Origin: Flavobacteriales bacterium
Lineage (GTDB): Bacteria; Bacteroidota; Bacteroidia; Flavobacteriales_C; GCA-002722245
Reading direction: 5' to 3'
Length of the DNA stretch: 34,883 nucleotides
NCBI GenBank assembly: GCA_023251075.1
Contig: JAHEZM010000031.1
Location: 1 to 34,883, forward strand
Positions 8,053 to 17,142 of this stretch are shown one piece after another; position 1 is the stretch's first letter; each line of letters begins with the position of its first letter. The notes below the pieces were generated by a model. That model saw only the letters and a program-made list of their open reading frames with translations, did no database searches and was not told where the DNA came from. The position numbers and the translations under genes are program-made.

Positions 8053-8676
8053 ATGGAGCAAATTCTTAAATACTTCCCAGATCTTACTCCTCTTCAAAAA
8101 AAACAGTTTGAGCAATGTTTGCCTCTTTACAAACATTGGAATGAACAAATCAATGTTATTTCCAGAAAAGATATAGATCAGCTTTTTGAACGCCACCTCT
8201 TACATTCTTTAGCAATAGCCAAAGTAATTTCCTTTAAAAAAGGAACTAAAGTGATGGATGTGGGTACAGGAGGTGGTTTTCCGGGTATTCCACTAGCCAT
8301 TCTATTTCCCGAAACAGAATTTTTACTGGTTGATTCTATTGGAAAAAAGATTAAAGTGGTGAATGAAGTAGCGGCAGCTTTAGAACTTAAAAATGTTAAG
8401 GGTATTCATAGCAGAGCAGAAGCAATAGAGGGGAAGTTTGATTTTGTGGTAAGTAGGGCAGTGACTTCTTTACCTGAGTTCTTGAATTGGGTTAAAGATA
8501 AATATCTGGTGAATAGCTTTAATTCGTTATCCAACGGATTATTGTATCTTAAGGGAGGCAACCTTGATGAAGAAATTGCATCTGTAAGAGGTAAAACAAC
8601 TTTATATAGCCTCTCCGACTACTTTAAAGAAGAGTTTTTCGAGACAAAGAAAGTTGTGTATGTGAAAAGATTTTAA
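8053..8676 (+). CDS. rsmG: 16S rRNA (guanine-527-N7)-methyltransferase
   Basis: Methylates N7 of G527 in 16S rRNA using S-adenosylmethionine. 207 residues, normal for the family. Evidence: ISRKDIDQLFERHLLHSLAI (about 37-56), the SAM-binding glycine motif MDVGTGGGFPGIPLAILFP (about 73-91), LLVDSIGKKIKVV (about 96-108), and FVVSRAVTSL (about 135-144). The gene follows the sigma factor by 51 bases that contain a hairpin, and may be in the same unit. Loss of this enzyme gives low-level streptomycin resistance in other bacteria. Confidence 0.95.
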   Translation: MEQILKYFPDLTPLQKKQFEQCLPLYKHWNEQINVISRKDIDQLFERHLLHSLAIAKVISFKKGTKVMDVGTGGGFPGIPLAILFPETEFLLVDSIGKKIKVVNEVAAALELKNVKGIHSRAEAIEGKFDFVVSRAVTSLPEFLNWVKDKYLVNSFNSLSNGLLYLKGGNLDEEIASVRGKTTLYSLSDYFKEEFFETKKVVYVKRF

Positions 8677-8689
8677 TTACTTGAATTTC

Positions 8690-8697
8690 TAAATTTG
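8690..8697 (+). promoter_or_regulatory. Possible -7 box (TAAATTTG) before the small lipoprotein gene
   Basis: Exact TAnnTTTG match ending five bases before the ATG at 8703. There is no -33 element, and a match of this kind can occur by chance in AT-rich DNA. Confidence 0.28.
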
Positions 8698-8702
8698 TTT
8701 CT

Positions 8703-9122
8703 ATGAAAATATTTTTTGCCATCCTGATAATATCATTTTCATTTGTATTGCTTGATTCATGTAATCAAAAAGTTGATTCATGTACAGATGATATCATTTG
8801 CACACAAGAATTTGCTTCCGTAGCAATGCAGGTGACCGATACACTAAATAAGCCTTATATATTGGATAGCTTTAAAGTAATTAATGCTGTTACATCAACA
8901 GTTATTATTGATGTTAAACCCAATAAATTAGTTGATACTACCGGTTATTACACTATTTTCAGTGATACTTATATGGATAAAGTGGAAAAAGATGGAACAG
9001 TATTTAATTTTCATGGTTGGGGTGGGGCTAATTTAAAAGTGAATGAAGAATTTAAAATCGGACACAATTGCTGTCACATCGTTCAAAAAAATGGTAAAGC
9101 TAAAATAGTCGTTCAGCCCTAA
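8703..9122 (+). CDS. Small predicted lipoprotein, function unknown
   Basis: 139 residues. A hydrophobic signal sequence of about 18 residues ends in the lipobox-like VLLDSC (Cys at about 20), so it is likely lipid-anchored. The mature part is short, contains further cysteines (CTDDIICTQEF near the N-terminus, GHNCCHIV near the C-terminus) and looks beta-rich. I do not recognise a family. It sits 26 bases after rsmG and ends just before a strong terminator. Confidence 0.72.
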   Translation: MKIFFAILIISFSFVLLDSCNQKVDSCTDDIICTQEFASVAMQVTDTLNKPYILDSFKVINAVTSTVIIDVKPNKLVDTTGYYTIFSDTYMDKVEKDGTVFNFHGWGGANLKVNEEFKIGHNCCHIVQKNGKAKIVVQP

Positions 9123-9140
9123 AAAAAATTAAATGAATAA

Positions 9141-9173
9141 AAAAGGGTCCCGAAATTTTCGGGACCCTTTTTT
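9141..9173. terminator. Bidirectional Rho-independent terminator
   Basis: A near-perfect palindrome: arms AAAAGGGTCCCGAAA and TTTCGGGACCCTTTT, with A-runs and T-runs on either side so that it reads as a terminator on both strands. It lies between the convergent lipoprotein gene (ends 9122) and dabB (ends 9175) and would end both units. Confidence 0.9.
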
Positions 9174-9174
9174 A

Positions 9175-11055
9175 TTATGATGATTTGTAAGGTGTGTCGT
9201 GATATGTTTTTACGTGAGGTCCTAAGAAAATTCTTCCGTATAATTTTACAAGAGATAAACCACAAGTGATGAAACTCATGGAAATAATACAAGCCAGAAT
9301 AATTTGATCTTCATGAATATGAGTGAAAATAAGATCCTCTCCTATGAACGATGGAGTAATAGGGAAACCTGCCAAACACAAACATGAAATAAGGAAGACC
9401 AATCCAATTTTCGGATGTTCAAAAGAGTGACCGGAAAATTGATTTAAGTCTAGTTTTTCATATCTGCTCAATCTCACCAAACATCTGTAACCAACAAAAC
9501 CTCCCGCTACAATTCCACTTAAGTATAGCATAGAATGTGCGTAAGTAAAATGTTCGTTAAATGAAACGGCCAAGGCAATCCAGAAATGATTCATGATAAT
9601 TAAAATCCAGCTCATTTTAGGATTTGTTCTTTCTGAAAAGGCTTTCGCTGCCATAAATAATCCAAAAATTGCAAATAGGGAAGGAAGATATTGGTGTACT
9701 GTTTGTGGAATCATTTCTTCATTTAATAAAGCTACAACTCCTAGTAAAAAAGCGGGAATAAAGTATACAAATACGCTTTTAACAGAAATGAAATTTAGTG
9801 CACTTCCAGCACGATGCATTGGTCCCCATACCAATCTTTGCATTAATGAATCCAAATTGAATTCTTTCAAGCTCAAGATGTAAATAGAGTATTCAATTTT
9901 CTTAGGTAAGGAATCCTCAATAGAATGCTCTCTTGGTTTGAAGTTGTAAAATTGTTCTCTGATTAAGTAGCTCACTACTGAAGGAGAAACCAATAACTGG
10001 TAGGTTCTTAAGAATGCATTTCCAGCAAAATGGATTAATGCTAAATCATCGAAACCTAAAGCAACTTCAATAAAAATTAAACCTATTTGAGCAATGGACG
10101 AATAAGCAATTTGACTTTTCACCGAAGATTGCACACGAGCAATTAATGTAGCAATAATGCTTGTGCTTAAACCTAACACACCTATCATGATTCTTACCGA
10201 TGTTTGATGTTCCCAAAAATGAGAAGTTCTCAATAATAAAAATACACCGATATGTACCGATAAGGAACCGTAGAAAATTGCACTTGAAGGAGTGGGCCCT
10301 TCCATTGCTCTTGGTAACCATGATGAGAAAGGAAGTTGAGCAGATTTTGCTGCTGCCGATACCAATAGCATAAAAGAGATAAATATTCCAATGAAGCTGT
10401 GTGATTCTAAATGATGACTCACCAATACTTCATTTGATAATTCAGAGAAAGTGATATTTTGATGAAACAAATGATGCGTCATCCACATAGCCAAAATAAT
10501 TCCTACGTCGCCAATTCTATAAATTGAAAATACTTTAATCGCATTTTTAACCGGTAAATAACGCTCTCTGTAAAAAGCAATCAATAAAAAAGAAGAGATT
10601 CCTAATATTTCCCACCCAATAAAAAGGGTTTCTAAATTACCTGAAAAAATGGCGATGTTGTATCCGGTAAAAAAGAATTGAATGGTAAGAAAAAATCTTT
10701 TGTATCCAGCTTCTCGGTGCAGATAAGAACGACAATAAGCCGTTACCAGAAAAGTTAATACACAACCTACCAATAAATAAACAGCAGTGATTTTATCGAA
10801 ACAAAAATCGATAAAAAACTCATAAGGGTTTGCTTCGTGACTATCTGTTTGGTACAAAACAAAATCCTTAAAGTCGATGTGAGGATGATCATTAAATAAC
10901 CAATATGCCACAAAAACAAGAGCACACACTAAGTGAACTCCAGAAGAGAAAAATGCAATTTTTGAAATTACAGTTTCATTTTTGCCCGGTACAATTAAGG
11001 TGAATAAAAACCCTAGTACTGGCAATAAAACAAAAAGATGAAGATATTTTTCCAT
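9175..11055 (-). CDS. dabB: DabB: membrane subunit of the DAB inorganic-carbon pump
   Basis: Polytopic inner-membrane protein of 626 residues from the NuoL/MrpA proton-transporting family, about 15 transmembrane segments. Residues matching the proton channel of complex I antiporter subunits are present: E149 in GWEILG and K237 in AAAKSAQLPFSSWLP. The stretch after MEGPTP reads SSAIFYGSLSVHIGVFLLLR, which differs from true NuoL (typically VSALIHAAT) and is the form I associate with DabB. It lies three bases downstream of dabA. In characterised DAB systems DabB is thought to use the cation gradient to drive hydration of CO2 by DabA. Being alone with dabA and away from other nuo or mrp genes argues against complex I or Mrp. 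Confidence 0.93.
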   Translation of the reverse strand: MEKYLHLFVLLPVLGFLFTLIVPGKNETVISKIAFFSSGVHLVCALVFVAYWLFNDHPHIDFKDFVLYQTDSHEANPYEFFIDFCFDKITAVYLLVGCVLTFLVTAYCRSYLHREAGYKRFFLTIQFFFTGYNIAIFSGNLETLFIGWEILGISSFLLIAFYRERYLPVKNAIKVFSIYRIGDVGIILAMWMTHHLFHQNITFSELSNEVLVSHHLESHSFIGIFISFMLLVSAAAKSAQLPFSSWLPRAMEGPTPSSAIFYGSLSVHIGVFLLLRTSHFWEHQTSVRIMIGVLGLSTSIIATLIARVQSSVKSQIAYSSIAQIGLIFIEVALGFDDLALIHFAGNAFLRTYQLLVSPSVVSYLIREQFYNFKPREHSIEDSLPKKIEYSIYILSLKEFNLDSLMQRLVWGPMHRAGSALNFISVKSVFVYFIPAFLLGVVALLNEEMIPQTVHQYLPSLFAIFGLFMAAKAFSERTNPKMSWILIIMNHFWIALAVSFNEHFTYAHSMLYLSGIVAGGFVGYRCLVRLSRYEKLDLNQFSGHSFEHPKIGLVFLISCLCLAGFPITPSFIGEDLIFTHIHEDQIILACIISMSFITCGLSLVKLYGRIFLGPHVKTYHDTPYKSS

Positions 11056-11058
11056 GAA

Positions 11059-13548
11059 TTAATCAATTAAATAAACTGGTATATTTTCCGAATTGTTTTC
11101 CAATACAGGGGTTAATTTTACTTTCTCTGTTTTTTCTTTTAAAGGTTCATATTTCGTAAATGAACCTTCTTTGAAATAAGAGAATTCTTTTGTTTCAGGA
11201 TGAACTGTAACTAAGTGTACCCATTCATTGATAAACCACTCGTATGTTTCAGAGTTTTTTTGAATGGTAGATAAAACAACATCATTGTAGTGTTCAACAA
11301 TAATCATTAAACGAATTGGATCGTGTACTTCAATCATCTGACTAGGTAAGCCTGGTCGCAAGTCTCCATCAATTCCATTGGCTACGCCAAATAATCCCAT
11401 TACGTTATGTGGTAATTTTGTTCCAGCGCCTAGTTTCTGATTATCGACTCTCGAGAAAAAATATTCCAGGTTAATTCCACCACAAACAGGAGCCGCAGCT
11501 TTTAAAATATTGAATAAAAAATTTCCTTCAGGATCGATTTTATAATCGTATGAATTCATGAAAGATCTTCTGTCTAAAAACAATCCTTCGGTTAATTCTC
11601 GTTTACCTACAATACATAAAGCATTGGTGGCGTGATTCAGTTCCGGTCGAGGTTCAAATAAGGATACCGAACGAGTTTTAATTTTACGGTGGATTTCTAC
11701 AGGAGATAAATGACTATCGATAGATTCAAATCTTCTTGATCTTTCTTTTGAATTCAAATCCAAAGCTTTTTCAAAATGAATAACATTATTTTCATGCAAT
11801 TGTTTATTGCTTGGTGATAAATTTTCAATGTCGTAAAAAGCAATTTCATCTCTTGTAGTATCGTGAAGTGCTCCAACAAACTGTGTAGTTACAGGAATTT
11901 CAATTCCCTTTGATACCAGTATTTCTCGTACTTTAGGATGATTGATCATGAAGGCCATAACGCGAGCATTTACAGATCCCGGTCGTCCTGAGCACGCCCC
12001 ACAATCATAGGCCGAGAAATGTGGATTGTTCACACTGCTTGAACCGTGCCCGGTAATGTAAACCAAAGGGGCAAAGTTTTTTATTAGTCCAATACTTTTC
12101 AATAAGCTTTCAGCTCTCGCGGCCATTTCATCAATAGTAAATCCTATTTGCAAACCATTTTCCGTATCACTTGTGGTTTTGTTTTCAATAGTTAATGCCG
12201 ATTCTTTATCCATGTGGCGAAAAGAACTAGCTGCCGACGGACTCATTGATGGCTTGAAAATGTTAAAGAATAATTTTATTGCAGCCCAAAATCCTAAGGT
12301 TTGCGAAATTAACCAGCCTTGTATTAAAGAGTGTGAGCGGTCATTGAAATGCAATTCTTTTTTTCTTTTTTCAGTACTCCCTATTTCTTTGATGAGATAT
12401 TTAGGATTTACGGGTGCCGGACAAAGTTTGGTGTAGAATTTACCATGTTCTGGCTGGTAATAAAACTCAACGCTGAAAAATCCTGGGGTACCAAAAGTTT
12501 CACATTTTGGATCTTCGTATTCAAGATATCTTCTCAACGAACATTCCCTGTCATCAATGCAAAACATTGCCTGAAAACTTTTACTGCCTTCTTTTTTTAC
12601 TCCTTTATTAGATTTAATACCTGCTAAAACTTCGTCGTAATAACTCCATTCAAAGGCTTGTTGCCAAAGCGTTATTACTTCAGATAAGTCGGTTGAATTT
12701 ACTTCAGAAAACAACTCTACCGGAACTTGTTTTACCCTAACGTTTAAAGGTGCCCACGTTTTTCCAAATTTGAAATCAAGAGCATCAATCTCAAGTAGCA
12801 ATTCAAAAACAATCAAATCGTGAAGTGAAATATTTTTTCTATCAAGCAGTGTTTGTGGTTGATCTTCTATTGCAGAGATCATTCCCGACCAGCCCTGGTG
12901 AGCAAATTGCTGATCGTACAAATACAAAGTATACAGGCTTTCATCACCAGTAACAATCTTCAATAAACTTTCAATAGAACAATGGTCTTCAATAAGTAGT
13001 TTTTTTGCTCTTTCTGTGGTGAAAAAACTAGTGTAACTGTTTTTTTCAATTTCTCTCAATGTTTCCAAAAAACCTTTGTTCATGGAAGGGAAATTCCAAA
13101 TAGCAATACCTTGATCTAAAAAACTGCATAAAGTTCTATATAGAATTGGATGTACTAAGGCGTCCATGTCTATGTGGTATTCATTTTTCCAGTAGGAGCG
13201 CAATCTTCCAACTCTAGGATGAATGGCATCATCAAACTTACAATGAATCATTTTCTCCAACCAGGTATTTAAGTTTTCACTTCCTTTTTGGTCGATGATG
13301 GTTTTGGTAAGTATATCTTTTCTGATTTTTCCTTTTTCGTAAAGCTCTCTATATTCATTCAATCGCAACGATACTTTGTATCCAAACATTTCAGAAGCCT
13401 TTTGAATGGCAGGAAAGAACTTTATTTTTTGAAAAGCATGCAAAGTATTGTGGTGAATAAAATCCTTTAGAGGCGCTTGTGCTGGCAGATAGTGCTTCAA
13501 TTCGTGAAGTACATCATGCTCGTTAAAAGTGCTGTGATCTGTTGTCAT
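11059..13548 (-). CDS. dabA: DabA: zinc-dependent CO2-hydrating subunit of the DAB pump (DUF2309)
   Basis: 829 residues, membrane-associated on the cytoplasmic side, beta-carbonic-anhydrase-like. All four zinc ligands are visible: C330 and D332 in MFCIDDREC, H501 in YITGHGSS, C516 in DCGACSG. Their spacing (2 and 15 residues) equals that of C351/D353 and H524/C539 in the Halothiobacillus protein. Other family signatures are ALHDTTRD, the N-terminal LKHYLPAQAPLKDFIHHNTLHAFQ pattern, and GLPSQMIEVHDPIRL. With DabB it forms a CO2-to-bicarbonate pump. The ATG at 13548 is 12 bases after the porin stop, so the genes are one unit. No frameshift or lost ligand, so the enzyme is expected to be active. 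Confidence 0.96.
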   Translation of the reverse strand: MTTDHSTFNEHDVLHELKHYLPAQAPLKDFIHHNTLHAFQKIKFFPAIQKASEMFGYKVSLRLNEYRELYEKGKIRKDILTKTIIDQKGSENLNTWLEKMIHCKFDDAIHPRVGRLRSYWKNEYHIDMDALVHPILYRTLCSFLDQGIAIWNFPSMNKGFLETLREIEKNSYTSFFTTERAKKLLIEDHCSIESLLKIVTGDESLYTLYLYDQQFAHQGWSGMISAIEDQPQTLLDRKNISLHDLIVFELLLEIDALDFKFGKTWAPLNVRVKQVPVELFSEVNSTDLSEVITLWQQAFEWSYYDEVLAGIKSNKGVKKEGSKSFQAMFCIDDRECSLRRYLEYEDPKCETFGTPGFFSVEFYYQPEHGKFYTKLCPAPVNPKYLIKEIGSTEKRKKELHFNDRSHSLIQGWLISQTLGFWAAIKLFFNIFKPSMSPSAASSFRHMDKESALTIENKTTSDTENGLQIGFTIDEMAARAESLLKSIGLIKNFAPLVYITGHGSSSVNNPHFSAYDCGACSGRPGSVNARVMAFMINHPKVREILVSKGIEIPVTTQFVGALHDTTRDEIAFYDIENLSPSNKQLHENNVIHFEKALDLNSKERSRRFESIDSHLSPVEIHRKIKTRSVSLFEPRPELNHATNALCIVGKRELTEGLFLDRRSFMNSYDYKIDPEGNFLFNILKAAAPVCGGINLEYFFSRVDNQKLGAGTKLPHNVMGLFGVANGIDGDLRPGLPSQMIEVHDPIRLMIIVEHYNDVVLSTIQKNSETYEWFINEWVHLVTVHPETKEFSYFKEGSFTKYEPLKEKTEKVKLTPVLENNSENIPVYLID

Positions 13549-13560
13549 TCTTTTTATTTA

Positions 13561-14913
13561 TCAGATTGAAATTTGATACTGTAATACAAACATACCTTTT
13601 CTATCACTTTGAATATTTTGTCCGTTGCTAATACTATAAACAGGTCGGTTTTGGTAAGTGAAACTAACCTTGTTGTTTTTATGCAAGAAAACATTAAAAC
13701 CTGCTTCATACATCAACATCGGATTTTTTAAGCGGTAGTAAGAAGCGTATTGGATTCCTGAAACCACTTGTATTTTACTTTTTCCTTTCGTTAAGAAGTT
13801 GGTTGGAAATAAATATCCTGCCTGAGCATAATAAACATTACCACTACCCACCATTGGAAATGCATCACCACCACCGTTGAAATTTACTGCGCTATTAGAA
13901 ACTCCATTGGCAGGATTCATTACACCTATATTTCTAATGTAATTATTTCCAAAATTTAAATTGTGGTAAGCGGCATAAAATGTAATGGCATCTCCTTTTT
14001 CTTTTCTTAGAGGTGCATCATAAAAAATATCTGCTGCAAAGCATTGCATAGGAGATGAAACGGTATCGGTATTTACAGCGCCTAATTGCCACATGGCATC
14101 TTTTTGATAGATAAAACCTGCACCTATATTAAATACTTTTTTGGTACCCACATAGGTTCCAACGGTGTAAGGGATGGTATTGTCTTCTTTGTCTAAAAAC
14201 TGATACATCAAATAGCCCTGATATTGTAAATTAGAAGGACGAAGAGAAAAATCAGTATGTGTAGCGGAAATAGCTTTTGGAGCGGTTGGAGCATTTAAAG
14301 GATCAAAAGGTTTTGATACGGCAACACGATAATCTAATCCACCCAATTTACCTTTTGCATATACACTTAGTTTTCTTAAGAACTGATCATTTACACCATT
14401 AGTTGTTTGTTGGTATAAAGGAGCATCTAAAGTTAGAGTACTTGCAATACCGGGAGATGAATAACGAGATAACCCGGTCCAGCCGGTTAGTCCAGCACCT
14501 AAAGAACAATAACCTTTAGCCACTTTGTATTCACCTATTACATCGTGAAAAAAAGCAGCCGCATACTGTTTGTTTAAAGAAAGGTAGCTGAAATTATTCA
14601 TTCCAAATTGCGAGTAAAAAAATACTCTATCTGTTATTTGTCCAAAAAATTGAGCTCTGGTTCTGCGCAAACCTATGTCAAATAAATCCCCTTGTGATCT
14701 TCCATCAACCAGTGAACCTGGGTTTACTTGCGTGTAGCGCAACCATACTTGATTTACAAAAGTTGCCTTTAAATAATGCGAACCATCTTCGTTTAAATTG
14801 AATTTAATTTGTCCGTTCAAATTAGGTGGAGAGGGTGCTTTATCATTGGTTGACTGTGCATTTATATTTGCAGCAACAAACGATAAAAAAAAACCTGCGA
14901 TAATTTTTTTCAT
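13561..14913 (-). CDS. Outer-membrane porin, phosphate-selective-porin-like
   Basis: 450 residues with a signal peptide ending at NINAQS (about 20). The rest is an even run of amphipathic beta strands with aromatic girdle residues, ending in a strand FVLQYQISI typical of outer-membrane barrels. Features such as LRYTQVNPGS, LRRTRAQFFGQITDRVFFYSQFG and TYQNRPVYS resemble the OprO/OprP and DUF-type porins of Bacteroidota. It lies between sulP and dabA in the same orientation with short gaps, so it is inferred to supply an anion, perhaps bicarbonate, to the periplasm. Substrate specificity cannot be read from sequence. Confidence 0.8.
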   Translation of the reverse strand: MKKIIAGFFLSFVAANINAQSTNDKAPSPPNLNGQIKFNLNEDGSHYLKATFVNQVWLRYTQVNPGSLVDGRSQGDLFDIGLRRTRAQFFGQITDRVFFYSQFGMNNFSYLSLNKQYAAAFFHDVIGEYKVAKGYCSLGAGLTGWTGLSRYSSPGIASTLTLDAPLYQQTTNGVNDQFLRKLSVYAKGKLGGLDYRVAVSKPFDPLNAPTAPKAISATHTDFSLRPSNLQYQGYLMYQFLDKEDNTIPYTVGTYVGTKKVFNIGAGFIYQKDAMWQLGAVNTDTVSSPMQCFAADIFYDAPLRKEKGDAITFYAAYHNLNFGNNYIRNIGVMNPANGVSNSAVNFNGGGDAFPMVGSGNVYYAQAGYLFPTNFLTKGKSKIQVVSGIQYASYYRLKNPMLMYEAGFNVFLHKNNKVSFTYQNRPVYSISNGQNIQSDRKGMFVLQYQISI

Positions 14914-14930
14914 AATAATGAAATTATTTT

Positions 14931-14962
14931 CTGTTCTATCAAAGTGAGCTTTGATAGAACAG
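14931..14962. repeat. Perfect 14-base-pair hairpin between sulP and porin genes
   Basis: Arms CTGTTCTATCAAAG and CTTTGATAGAACAG are exact complements around a four-base loop (TGAG on the plus strand). On the coding (minus) strand it lies in the 64 bases between the SulP stop and the porin start. What follows is A-rich rather than a clean T-run, so it is more likely an mRNA processing, stability or partial-termination structure that sets expression of porin-dabAB relative to sulP. Confidence 0.85.
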
Positions 14963-14977
14963 AAGTTTATTAATATT

Positions 14978-16660
14978 TTATTTTGCTAATTTTCTCGCCG
15001 ACAAAGAGTCGTGCGCAAAAGGTTTATGATTTTCTAAACCTACCATACCAAATTTTCCTCCTTCATCATTATAGTCTTTCATAAACTGTGTTACATTTTT
15101 CATAACACTATGATCCACTAAATGGCAATTAGAAAAATCAATGATCACTTTTTTGTTTCTAGGTAATTTATTTAATCCTTTTTTCAAACCTAAATAGTTA
15201 CTGAAAATAGCTGATTTCTCTACGTTCATTACGTATTCTTCAGTAGATTTTTGAATGATAGAGTAGTTCGCTTTAAACAAGCTATTTATCGACACTCCAT
15301 TAATGATGTGAATAATGAATTTAAGTAGAATACCAGCCCCGATACCAATTAATAAGTCGGTAGCTAAAGTGGCCACAATGGTAACTATGAAAATAGCTAA
15401 CTGTTCTTTTCCTACGTGCCATGTATGTGCAAATTCTCTAGGATGTGCTAAACGGAAACCAACAAAAATCAAGATAGCAGAAAGTGCTGCGTTAGGAACC
15501 ATTTTAATTAAAGGCACCAAAGCCACTACAAACAACAGTAAAAACAAACCGTGGAAGAAGTTAGCCCATCTTGTTTTTCCTTCGTTACCAATATTTGCAG
15601 AGCTACGTGCAACCTCTGAAATCATCGGTAATCCACCTAAAATACCAGAAACGGCATTACCAATACCCACACCTGTTAAGTCTTTACTTAAATCAGATTT
15701 TCTTTGGTATGGATCAAGTAAATCAATAGCTTTTCCTGTTAACAATGATTCTAAACTACCAATCAAGGCAAACATTAAAAGGTATTTCAAGGCAATGCTC
15801 AAAAGTTCTGAATTGGTAAACGCGTCAAAAACAACATTCCAGTGCAGGGCAAAAGTACCAGGATCTACTAATGGTTTTAAACTTTTAAAAGTTTCATCAC
15901 CTAAATTGAAAGCTTTTCCTAATACAACAGCTGTGATTAATACGATCAATGCAGGTGGAATTTTTTTAACGATTTTATTTTTAATCATTGGCATACCAAA
16001 CATAATAACCAAGCTCACCAAACCTATAATGGCAATATCTACATTCATATTAGCAATGCTTTCAGGAATCATTTGTAACAACTCCAGAGGTGCTTTGCCT
16101 TTTAATTCAGCGGGATTGATACCTAAGGCTGTATGAATTTGTTTGCTCATAATAATAATACCAATTGCAGCCAACATACCGTGTACAGCAGATAGAGGAA
16201 AGAAATCGGCTAGTTTGGCAACCTTCAAAACTCCAAATAAAATTTGAATTAACGCGGCTACAACCACTACACCTAAAGCCAAATGCCAACCAATAAATTG
16301 TTCTGCTTTCATTCCCATCGCTTCTGCAGCACTTGTTAAGGTTTGAAGAGAATCGTATCCTAAGGTTAATCCTAGTTTCATACCAGCAGCACCGAGGTCA
16401 TCAACTGCTCCAGCACAAATAACAATTAATCCGGCAGCCGGCCCTTTAATTGTTAATTCAGAACCTGCGAAAAATGCTACAATTATACCTCCAACAATGG
16501 CTGTTAAAACGCCCATAATAGGAGGGAAATTACTTGCTTTGGCAATTCCTAAGGAAAGAGGAAGTGCAATTAGGGAAACTAATAGTCCGGATAGTAAATC
16601 TGATTTCCAGTTTTCTTTGAATCCGGCAAATCCGGTTTTAGGGATGCTTAATTTGTTCAT
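14978..16660 (-). CDS. SulP-family anion permease with STAS domain
   Basis: 560-residue inner-membrane transporter of the SLC26/SulP family. The N-terminal signature SDLLSGLLVSLIALPLSLGIAKAS (about 15-38), GSELTIKGPAAGL (about 67-79) and GIGNAVSGILGGLPMISEVARSSANIGNEGKTRWAN (about 332-367) mark the UraA-like fold of 14 helices. A C-terminal STAS domain follows (about 465-550: VIIDFSNCHLVDHSVMKNV). The family carries sulfate, bicarbonate and other anions. No sulfate-assimilation gene is nearby, whereas dabA and dabB lie downstream in the same direction, so bicarbonate is the better guess. Start ATG at 16660. Confidence 0.9.
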   Translation of the reverse strand: MNKLSIPKTGFAGFKENWKSDLLSGLLVSLIALPLSLGIAKASNFPPIMGVLTAIVGGIIVAFFAGSELTIKGPAAGLIVICAGAVDDLGAAGMKLGLTLGYDSLQTLTSAAEAMGMKAEQFIGWHLALGVVVVAALIQILFGVLKVAKLADFFPLSAVHGMLAAIGIIIMSKQIHTALGINPAELKGKAPLELLQMIPESIANMNVDIAIIGLVSLVIMFGMPMIKNKIVKKIPPALIVLITAVVLGKAFNLGDETFKSLKPLVDPGTFALHWNVVFDAFTNSELLSIALKYLLMFALIGSLESLLTGKAIDLLDPYQRKSDLSKDLTGVGIGNAVSGILGGLPMISEVARSSANIGNEGKTRWANFFHGLFLLLFVVALVPLIKMVPNAALSAILIFVGFRLAHPREFAHTWHVGKEQLAIFIVTIVATLATDLLIGIGAGILLKFIIHIINGVSINSLFKANYSIIQKSTEEYVMNVEKSAIFSNYLGLKKGLNKLPRNKKVIIDFSNCHLVDHSVMKNVTQFMKDYNDEGGKFGMVGLENHKPFAHDSLSARKLAK

Positions 16661-16742
16661 GAGATTTATTTAAAGAGTTAAAGAATTAAAATGATAGGGC
16701 ACAACGGGGCATTGTTGCGCTTTGAGTTTTAATTTCTTTTCT

Positions 16743-17141
16743 TTAAATGAGCAGGATTCTATTTTTTAAAAATAGATGATTGGAAAAAAGAGTAGGTTGG
16801 TTTTTGTATAAAGCAGAACTTTTAGAATCTACAGCATTTCTTACACAAAGAATCTGCACCAAAGCCAAATTGAAATCAGGCTGTACTTGAAAATCATGAT
16901 GATCATCTTCAGATTCTTCAGTCTCTTCAATTTCGGTGAATATATTTTGGTGATGAAAATCTTCAGAATCTTTAGAAACACGAAGTTTATGTAGTGGATT
17001 AGAGAATTTTTCTGTGTGTGCTACAGAGGTGTTATCGCTGCCATTGGCTAAAATGAAGTTAGAAGATGTAATCAATAACAAAAGCACTGCAGTTAAGAGC
17101 AGCACTGTATTATTTAAATATTTTCTTCCCCTTGGTTGCAT
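16743..17141 (-). CDS. Small exported protein with His pairs, unrecognised
   Basis: 132 residues. A basic start (MQPRGRKYL) and a hydrophobic segment (about 11-33, VLLLTAVLLLLITSSNFILA) make a signal peptide or signal anchor. The middle is highly acidic with two His pairs (FHHQ at about 62-65, EDDHHDF at about 78-84), and the C-terminus is more hydrophobic and basic (LFSNHLFLKNRILLI). The acidic and His-rich centre could bind a metal ion, but this is only a composition argument. It starts one base after the transporter stop and is followed by sulP 82 bases on, so it belongs to the same transcription unit. I do not recognise a family. Confidence 0.65.
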   Translation of the reverse strand: MQPRGRKYLNNTVLLLTAVLLLLITSSNFILANGSDNTSVAHTEKFSNPLHKLRVSKDSEDFHHQNIFTEIEETEESEDDHHDFQVQPDFNLALVQILCVRNAVDSKSSALYKNQPTLFSNHLFLKNRILLI

Positions 17142-17142
17142 T

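Noticed and set aside
9175-11055. NuoL of respiratory complex I or MrpA of a sodium/proton antiporter
   Set aside because: No other nuo or mrp gene is adjacent, the motif after MEGPTP differs from NuoL, and the gene is three bases from dabA.
15315-16136. Long plus-strand open frame (273 codons) opposite sulP
   Set aside because: It lies wholly inside the well-supported SulP gene on the other strand, and its translation is low-complexity, rich in Lys, Ile, Pro and Thr, with no domain.
16661-16742. Hairpin GCACAAC/GTTGCGC as a terminator before sulP
   Set aside because: The stem is short with a mismatch and no T-run; it would also cut sulP off from its apparent unit without any promoter to replace it.
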